Of a stretch of DNA of 64,000 nucleotides, positions 58,523 through 64,000 are shown piece by piece. The notes under the pieces were generated by a model. That model worked only from the letters and a program-made list of their open reading frames with translations. It did not search any database and was not told where the DNA came from. The position numbers and the translations under genes were made by a program. The number at the start of each line of letters is the position of its first letter. The first letter of the stretch is position 1. The DNA is from Flagellimonas sp. 389 (GTDB lineage: Bacteria; Bacteroidota; Bacteroidia; Flavobacteriales; Flavobacteriaceae): contig NZ_JAHCMU010000011.1 of NCBI RefSeq assembly GCF_018449435.1, positions 62,001-126,000 on the forward strand, written 5' to 3'.

Positions 58523-60556
58523 CTATTCCTGCAGTTCGGATTCATTTCTATAGCCAGAAGAATCTTTGTACCAATCCTGGAAGGCGGTTCCTCCTGAAGT
58601 AGCCCATTCATTAAAGAAGTTATAGGCTTGGTTCACTGGAACATTTTCCTTTGGGGGTTTAAAATTGTGAACAATATTGATGGCCCAAGGCAATCCTGAT
58701 TCAGTTTGATAATTACCATCTTCATCTCGATTAACACCTTCGGCAGAGGGGGTGTTTGTTCCTAAACTAGTTCTGAACCTATTGGGTAAATGGATTTCGT
58801 TTCCTCTGTTTCTGTCCACTATCAAAAAGGGATTGAATGGTGCAATTCCCAATTGATTGGTGGTAATGGGCGTTGTGAATTTCACCTCTATTTTTGAAGG
58901 TATTCCCAACATGGTCTCATGGTTGTCGAATAGAATTATGACCGCTCTATCCTGATTTTGCTCAATACCATTAGAGGCTACGTTGATATAACCTTCCGTT
59001 AACACTGTGCCTGTGACAGATTCTATTAAACTTGGGGCTATACTTTCCAGTTCAATTCCGAAAGCATTTACAAAACCGGCTCCATCAGAGCTTACCTCAA
59101 AATAAATATCTAATTGCACAGCCATGTTGTCCGAGTTAAGGACGGCAACAAACCTATAGTTGATTGTCGTATCGTTGAAATCATAGTCTCCCAAGAACGG
59201 CCATAAGTCTTCAAAAGCTACGGTTCCCCAACCGTATTTACTTGGTGTGAATTGCTCAAAGGCTTTGTCGGCATCTTCAGGAAAATCATCATTGCTGTCA
59301 GTAATACCATCTCCATCGGTATCAGGGTCCACTGCTTCTTCATCAAAAACACGGAAAGTGGTTAAATCATTTATAGTTCTGTCAAAAGAGATACCAGAAT
59401 TTGAATTGGGGCCATATCTGTATTCCCAACCGCCTGTTTGGGTATCCATAACTATCAAATTGCTGTTACTGCCATTATTGGCCAGCCACAATTCATTATT
59501 GGAGTCAAATGTCATAGAGGTTGGATTGAATGGCAAGTCTTCACCACTAATCCTGGTAGAGTCGTAGTCACCTTCTACATTCAATTCAAGTCGATAAAGC
59601 CCAGAAAAAGTACATACGAATAAGGTACCATCTGCTGCGAATGCTAAATCCCCACCCTGCGTTCGGTCAAGACCGTTGATATCCCATTGAGAAAGAATGG
59701 ATCCATTGGTTGGGTCAATAGAATACAGCTTTGCCTGTGTTGAGAAATAGAGCAACCCGTCTTGAGGGTTAAAATCCAAACGTGGGCCACCTATACCTAA
59801 GTTTGCTATTGTGGTCCATGTATCATTGGCGATATCATAGCGCATCAGGGGATTCGGATTAGATCTGCCTATTGAATATAAAAAGTTATTTTGCTGATCA
59901 ATGGCAGCAGTAAAGCTGCCCATGGGCATGGTAGAGATAAAAGTGTACGCCCCAGTAATGGGGTCTACTTGAAACAACTCTGCACTACCATTTACGCAGT
60001 ATAGAAAGTCCTCAACAATGCCTTTGGAAGAAGAGGCGCTTTTTGCACTTAATGACGAGTAATTGTAAATGACCTGCTCTGAAGAGATATTGACTATTTC
60101 TGAAGAATAGGCGAAACCCTCTTTTCTTCTTATGTATAGTTGATTATAATAATCTGGAACCACAAATGTATGCTCAATTTTTCCTCCAGAAGGAGCGCCA
60201 CTGAAAATTAGATGGTTCAGATTGTCCACAACATAACCCGTACCGGTAACTTCTTCATCGTCTTCATTGACATAGGTTATCTGACCATTGGTTGAATTTT
60301 CTTGATAGGCGTATACGTCATACTTGACATTGGTAGAATTATCATTGATCGTCAATTCCACCGACCTTTCCGTTTTGAATTCAAAGCCAGATGGAATTTG
60401 CAGTTCCGTAATTTTCAGCTCATCTACAGGTACTTCAATTTCATCTTCACTTTCCGTATCAATGGAATCATCAAAATTATCTTTGACACAAGAGGAAAAG
60501 GTAAATAGTAGTACCAAATAAATTAGTGAGAAAACGATTTGGGATATTTTCATCAT
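58523..60556 (-). CDS. LruC-domain lipoprotein
   Basis: The 677-residue protein starts with a lipoprotein signal (LLFTFSSC), has an N-terminal beta-rich domain, a central propeller-like part (for example DPITGAYTFISTMPMGSF, YDIANDTWTTIANLG, YSIDPTNGSILSQWDINGL), a calcium-binding-like DTDGDGITDSNDDFPEDADK and the C-terminal LruC domain (about 440-677) with YGWGTVAFEDLWPFLGDYDF and NDTTINYRF. LruC proteins are surface lipoproteins found in Bacteroidetes and Leptospira. The first part may bind a ligand. Confidence 0.9.
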   Translation of the reverse strand: MMKISQIVFSLIYLVLLFTFSSCVKDNFDDSIDTESEDEIEVPVDELKITELQIPSGFEFKTERSVELTINDNSTNVKYDVYAYQENSTNGQITYVNEDDEEVTGTGYVVDNLNHLIFSGAPSGGKIEHTFVVPDYYNQLYIRRKEGFAYSSEIVNISSEQVIYNYSSLSAKSASSSKGIVEDFLYCVNGSAELFQVDPITGAYTFISTMPMGSFTAAIDQQNNFLYSIGRSNPNPLMRYDIANDTWTTIANLGIGGPRLDFNPQDGLLYFSTQAKLYSIDPTNGSILSQWDINGLDRTQGGDLAFAADGTLFVCTFSGLYRLELNVEGDYDSTRISGEDLPFNPTSMTFDSNNELWLANNGSNSNLIVMDTQTGGWEYRYGPNSNSGISFDRTINDLTTFRVFDEEAVDPDTDGDGITDSNDDFPEDADKAFEQFTPSKYGWGTVAFEDLWPFLGDYDFNDTTINYRFVAVLNSDNMAVQLDIYFEVSSDGAGFVNAFGIELESIAPSLIESVTGTVLTEGYINVASNGIEQNQDRAVIILFDNHETMLGIPSKIEVKFTTPITTNQLGIAPFNPFLIVDRNRGNEIHLPNRFRTSLGTNTPSAEGVNRDEDGNYQTESGLPWAINIVHNFKPPKENVPVNQAYNFFNEWATSGGTAFQDWYKDSSGYRNESELQE

Positions 60557-60795
60557 TTTTATTTTGCGGATTTACATCCAAATTAATAGTATAAAATTAT
60601 ATTCGTTTATTATATAAATGCTTCTGTTTTAGCTGGGATACCATCAAGTATCGGTTAATGGCATGCTTTATTCGATAAATAATTAGTAGTTTTTAAACTA
60701 CATATATGAACGAAAAAGATTACAATATTATATATTCGATTAATAATTCGTACCACTAAAGTTGTGAAAGAAGCTAAAGTAGTGGTGTATTGATG
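60557..60795. other. 239-base AT-rich gap
   Basis: Nothing is seen here apart from very AT-rich DNA that would fit a promoter for the LruC gene on the minus strand. Confidence 0.5.
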
Positions 60796-61189
60796 CTATC
60801 CGAAAAATACTTCATGTAAAAACCGGCCTGGAGCCAATGTAAAGCCCCCAGCGATAATCAATGCCCCAAAATATAGCAAGACCATTTTGCGCTTATGTGC
60901 TTTTACATTTTTCTTCCTTATAGCGGTTATTGCTGTTGGAACGGTATACAAGGTTAAAAAACTAAAGAAATGTATAAAACCAAAATGATTTAGAAACTGG
61001 CTGCCAACCTGTGCAGGTAAAAACAAAGAGACGAGTGCGGTGAAAAACATAAGGCCCATATAAACCTTTCCAATGTTTTTTTGTTTTTTTGTTCCTTTTT
61101 TTACCGATAAAAAGATATGCGCCCAAAAATATGCAGGGAACGACCGTAAAAAGGTGAATATACATTAAGAACAGATATATAGTTGTCAT
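60796..61189 (-). pseudogene. DUF2306-like membrane protein, frameshifted
   Basis: The N-terminal part (61189 down to about 61103) reads MTTIYLFLMYIHLFTVVPCI and on to LFIGKK, and the C-terminal part continues in another frame as VYMGLMFFTALVSLFLPAQV to GRFLHEVFFG. The frames join with one A fewer in the A7 tract at 61102-61096 (minus), giving KKGTKKQKNIGKVYMGLMFF; three A7 tracts stand close together here. The restored protein would have 130 residues and four membrane helices. This is either a broken gene, a sequencing slip, or a case of slippage. Confidence 0.75.
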
Positions 61190-61285
61190 GGTTTAGCTTT
61201 TTCAAAGGAAGAAAAATCACAGAAGTTCCAGCACAAAAGGTTTCCCAATTGTTGTTTATAGGCGATAAACTGTGTAAAGAAAAGA

Positions 61286-61975
61286 CTATCTAAATGCCTG
61301 TCTTTTCCCTAATAATAAACCGATTATAAAAAATGAATACATTAAAACTATAGCGGTCAACAGCACTGTTCTAAGATGAAATTGGATGGATACGTCAAAC
61401 TTTAAATAATCCGAGAGTACAATAAAAGGAAAAAATACATAAAATAGGAACAAGCCTATACTTATCCAGTAGAGCAAGTTGCTTTTTTTGGAAAAAAGAT
61501 TTTTCTCAGCACTTTTTTCTTTGAAATAGAAAATCAAACCCATAACTAAAACTACTGACCCAAATGAGTGCGCAAAGTTTAACGGTTTGAGAAAAGGATT
61601 TTGAAAAAAAGCACTTATTATATAAACAACCATGCTTATTAAGGCTCCATATTGGATTATTTTTTTTGAGTTTTTGTTAACTAGGGTTTTCCAATAAACC
61701 CTATAAAAAAAAAGAAAAAATATTATTTGATAAACAGTATAGATAATTACATTGAAATGCGAGTATCGATTATCTGAAAAGAACTGAAAATCGTCATGAT
61801 ATTTTATAAAATAACCCAAAAGTTCTGTAAAAAAAGTATAAATGATAAGGATAGGGAGATACTTTAATACAGTATCAAAGTACCTCCTATATCTGTATAC
61901 AGCTACCAACCAAGTGATAAGATATATGATTGTAAAAAACTGATTTTTTATAAAACGCAGTAGCTCCTGTGTCAT
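61286..61975 (-). CDS. Seven-helix membrane protein of unknown function
   Basis: The 229-residue protein has about seven hydrophobic segments, with a basic loop YRYRRYFDTVLKYLP near residue 27 and a short basic C terminus (LLGKRQAFR). It resembles the membrane-sensing halves of some Bacteroidetes signalling proteins but carries no kinase or effector domain. It lies seven bases after the lipoprotein gene at 61983, so it is co-transcribed. Confidence 0.7.
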   Translation of the reverse strand: MTQELLRFIKNQFFTIIYLITWLVAVYRYRRYFDTVLKYLPILIIYTFFTELLGYFIKYHDDFQFFSDNRYSHFNVIIYTVYQIIFFLFFYRVYWKTLVNKNSKKIIQYGALISMVVYIISAFFQNPFLKPLNFAHSFGSVVLVMGLIFYFKEKSAEKNLFSKKSNLLYWISIGLFLFYVFFPFIVLSDYLKFDVSIQFHLRTVLLTAIVLMYSFFIIGLLLGKRQAFR

Positions 61976-61982
61976 ATTTTAA

Positions 61983-62657
61983 TTAAAAATCACCAGATGG
62001 TGGGGGAGAGGAATTTCCATGATTCATGGTCAAGCTCTGCTCTCCTTGCATTAGCGGAGCTGTAGTCAAAGAAGGCATAAAACTTGCCTGGGCTGTTCCA
62101 TTGGCTTGTTGTATAGAATCTTGCACTCCATTTATACCTACTGCATCTTTAACAAGTTTTGCTTTGCCGTCGGCACCAATATAGAATCCATAATCCAAGC
62201 CTTTAACCTTCATGGTGGGCAGCATAAAAAGCGAGTTTTGTCTTGGATGGACCACCCTTTGACCGTCTGGAAATCGTCTTTTATTGGGATAAGTGGCAAA
62301 ATAGAAACGCAAGGTAGAAATATCCACGTTGGCAGCTTCAGCCTCTTGTTCTATAAAGGCCATGTACTGTTTCATGGTCTTATAATCAAAAGAAGTAAAT
62401 CTGGATGGTTTAAAGTTCTCGTCCCTATTTGTGGTCATTTCATATTGTTGTATGGCTTCCACGCGGTTCGTACCATAATTATCATATAGTGATTTCGATT
62501 CCGTTAAGGAGATAATCTGTTTGGGAGGCTCTACATGTTCTTTGGGCTCTTCCTCAGGTTCTTCTTTTGGATTTTCCTTTTGTTTTGGTTGGCAAGCACC
62601 TAGTAACAATAGGATAAAAACTAGGAGGAATGGTGCTGCTTTTTTGGTGTTTTTCAT
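61983..62657 (-). CDS. Lipoprotein of unknown function
   Basis: The 224-residue protein has a lipobox LLLGAC (Cys22), a Glu/Pro/Lys-rich linker (about 23-48), and a conserved-looking domain with YDNYGTNRVEAIQQYEM, MKQYMAFIEQEAEAANVDIS, LRFYFATYPNK and GYIGADGKAK-like segments. The C terminus is Gln/Ser/Met-rich. I do not recognise the family. It is followed in the same run by the seven-helix protein. Confidence 0.72.
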   Translation of the reverse strand: MKNTKKAAPFLLVFILLLLGACQPKQKENPKEEPEEEPKEHVEPPKQIISLTESKSLYDNYGTNRVEAIQQYEMTTNRDENFKPSRFTSFDYKTMKQYMAFIEQEAEAANVDISTLRFYFATYPNKRRFPDGQRVVHPRQNSLFMLPTMKVKGLDYGFYIGADGKAKLVKDAVGINGVQDSIQQANGTAQASFMPSLTTAPLMQGEQSLTMNHGNSSPPPSGDF

Positions 62658-62731
62658 GTTGTAAGTGTTTTTAGTGTTGATAGTATGGGAAACCGTACTA
62701 AAGATATGGCATTTCTATAAAATGGAGGTAT

Positions 62732-62761
62732 AAAAAAACCCTTTGAATTTCATCAAAGGGT
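62732..62761 (-). terminator. Terminator after rho
   Basis: On the minus strand CCCTTTG (62760-62754) pairs with CAAAGGG (62745-62739), followed by seven T residues. It lies 40 bases beyond the rho stop. Confidence 0.85.
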
Positions 62762-62800
62762 CTTGTAATGGTAATTGATATCATTATTCCAATATGGAAA

Positions 62801-64000
62801 TTATTGATTCATCGTCAACAAAAATTCTTCGTTGTTCTTGGTCTGCTTTATACGTTGTTCCATGAACTCCATAGCTTCAACAGGATTCATATCCGCCAAA
62901 TATTTTCGCATGATCCACATACGTTGAATAGTGGTTTCATCCAGCAGAAGGTCATCCCTTCGCGTTGATGAAGAAATAAGGTCAATAGCTGGGAAGATTC
63001 TTCGGTTAGAAATTCTTCTGTCCAATTGTAGTTCCATGTTACCCGTACCTTTAAACTCTTCAAAGATAACCTCGTCCATTTTAGAACCTGTCTCTGTCAA
63101 AGCTGTAGCTATTATAGATAGTGACCCGCCATTTTCAATATTACGTGCCGCTCCAAAGAAACGTTTTGGTTTATGTAAGGCATTGGCATCAACACCACCG
63201 CTCAACACCTTTCCAGATGCAGGTTGTACGGTATTGTAGGCACGTGCCAATCTTGTAATGGAATCCAGCAGGATAACAACATCATGGCCACATTCTACCA
63301 AACGTTTTGCTTTTTCCAACACGATATTGGCAACACGAACATGTTCTGTAGCTTCCTTGTCAAATGTAGAGGCAACAACTTCTCCATGTACGTTACGTTG
63401 CATGTCCGTAACCTCTTCTGGACGTTCATCTATCAAAAGAATGATTTGATAAACCTCAGGATGATTGGCGGCTATGGCATTGGCAATATCTTTTAACAAC
63501 ATGGTCTTTCCCGTTTTGGGTTGGGAAACGATCATGCCACGCTGTCCTTTTCCAATGGGGGAGAACAAGTCCATTATACGCGTTGATAATGTGCTTTGTC
63601 TCTCGGCCAACTTAAATTTTTCTTTTGGAAACAATGGTGTTAGGTGTTCAAAAGATACACGGTCACGGACCACTTGTGGATCCAATCCATTTATCTTACT
63701 TACCTTGATAAGAGGAAAATATTTTTCTCCCTCCTTTGGAGGTCTAACATTTCCCAGTACCGTATCTCCGGTCTTTAGGCCAAACAGTCGAATCTGTGAT
63801 TGCGAGACGTAAATATCATCAGGAGAGGATAAATAATTATAGTCAGAAGAACGCAAAAAGCCATAACCATCTTGCATAATATCAAGTACGCCCTCACTTT
63901 CGATAATACTATCAAACTCAAATTCGGGTTCTTTGTACCTGTTTTTTAAATCTTTATCAAAATTGCTGCTCTTTTTTTCATGGCCGCTATTCCTTTGATG
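62801..64000 (-). CDS. rho: Transcription termination factor Rho, 5' end outside window
   Basis: Rho is the hexameric RNA helicase that ends untranslated transcripts. The frame is open to the window edge, beyond the internal ATG at 63877, so about 399 C-terminal residues are visible. The RNA-binding cold-shock domain ([17 protein letters not shown]) is followed by the ATPase with Walker [23 protein letters not shown] (Walker B region), the Q-loop region [20 protein letters not shown] and the [16 protein letters not shown] segment. The N-terminal extension entering the window ([20 protein letters not shown]) is charged, as in other Bacteroidetes Rho proteins with long insertions before the RNA-binding domain. 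Confidence 0.97.
   Translation of the reverse strand, partial: HQRNSGHEKKSSNFDKDLKNRYKEPEFEFDSIIESEGVLDIMQDGYGFLRSSDYNYLSSPDDIYVSQSQIRLFGLKTGDTVLGNVRPPKEGEKYFPLIKVSKINGLDPQVVRDRVSFEHLTPLFPKEKFKLAERQSTLSTRIMDLFSPIGKGQRGMIVSQPKTGKTMLLKDIANAIAANHPEVYQIILLIDERPEEVTDMQRNVHGEVVASTFDKEATEHVRVANIVLEKAKRLVECGHDVVILLDSITRLARAYNTVQPASGKVLSGGVDANALHKPKRFFGAARNIENGGSLSIIATALTETGSKMDEVIFEEFKGTGNMELQLDRRISNRRIFPAIDLISSSTRRDDLLLDETTIQRMWIMRKYLADMNPVEAMEFMEQRIKQTKNNEEFLLTMNQ

Overview
The window is a stretch of chromosome from a marine-type member of the Flavobacteriaceae (Bacteroidetes); I cannot fix the genus. The evidence is the tmRNA tag GDNNYALAA, two secreted proteins with type B and one with type A sorting domains of the type IX secretion system, a fused SecDF, promoters of the TTG-N19/20-TAnnTTTG kind, starts without Shine-Dalgarno sequences, and many SusC-free outer-membrane barrels and lipoproteins. 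The sequence is AT-rich and gene-dense, and most of it is ordinary core genome.

Layout. 1-3839: end of a thiamine operon (thiC 3' part, thiD, thiE) running on into an acetyltransferase and a ketopantoate-reductase-family gene. 3855-5672: a small accessory patch with a decayed RteC-type conjugative-transposon regulator, an unknown gene, an XRE regulator, the tmRNA gene and a cluster of repeats. 5673-11899: Lys1/AlaDH-like dehydrogenase, a self-regulated envelope operon (membrane protein, winged-helix regulator, creD, DUF1361), DUF1801, kdsA. 12107-20201: giant T9SS nuclease, typA, polyphosphate glucokinase, ftsE-like ATPase. 20347-30438: TPR protein plus barrel, two OmpA-like paralogues, amidohydrolase, DUF2911. 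30679-40404: asnB, gyrB, DUF6588, mdh, secDF. 40486-48050 (all minus strand): HEAT, TfoX-like, acetyltransferases, ABC ATPase, DUF192, lgt, yidD, cysS, folE. 48185-56239: secreted and surface proteins. 56333-64000: proS, two tRNA-Glu genes, rpsT, LruC protein, a frameshifted DUF2306 gene, membrane protein, lipoprotein and the larger part of rho.

How the parts connect. Lipoproteins made here need Lgt (also here); T9SS cargo needs Sec export (SecDF here); KdsA feeds lipid A/LPS core synthesis. The clearest regulatory circuit is the winged-helix gene at 9442-9738: two near-identical palindromes sit directly in front of the first gene of its operon and in front of creD. The nearest thing to an undescribed system is the TPR/barrel pair at 20347-25141. 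Decay is visible in three places: the RteC remnant, a dead DUF1801 copy wrapped in degenerate repeats, and a DUF2306 gene broken at an A7 tract. No CRISPR array, intact insertion sequence, prophage or rRNA was seen.
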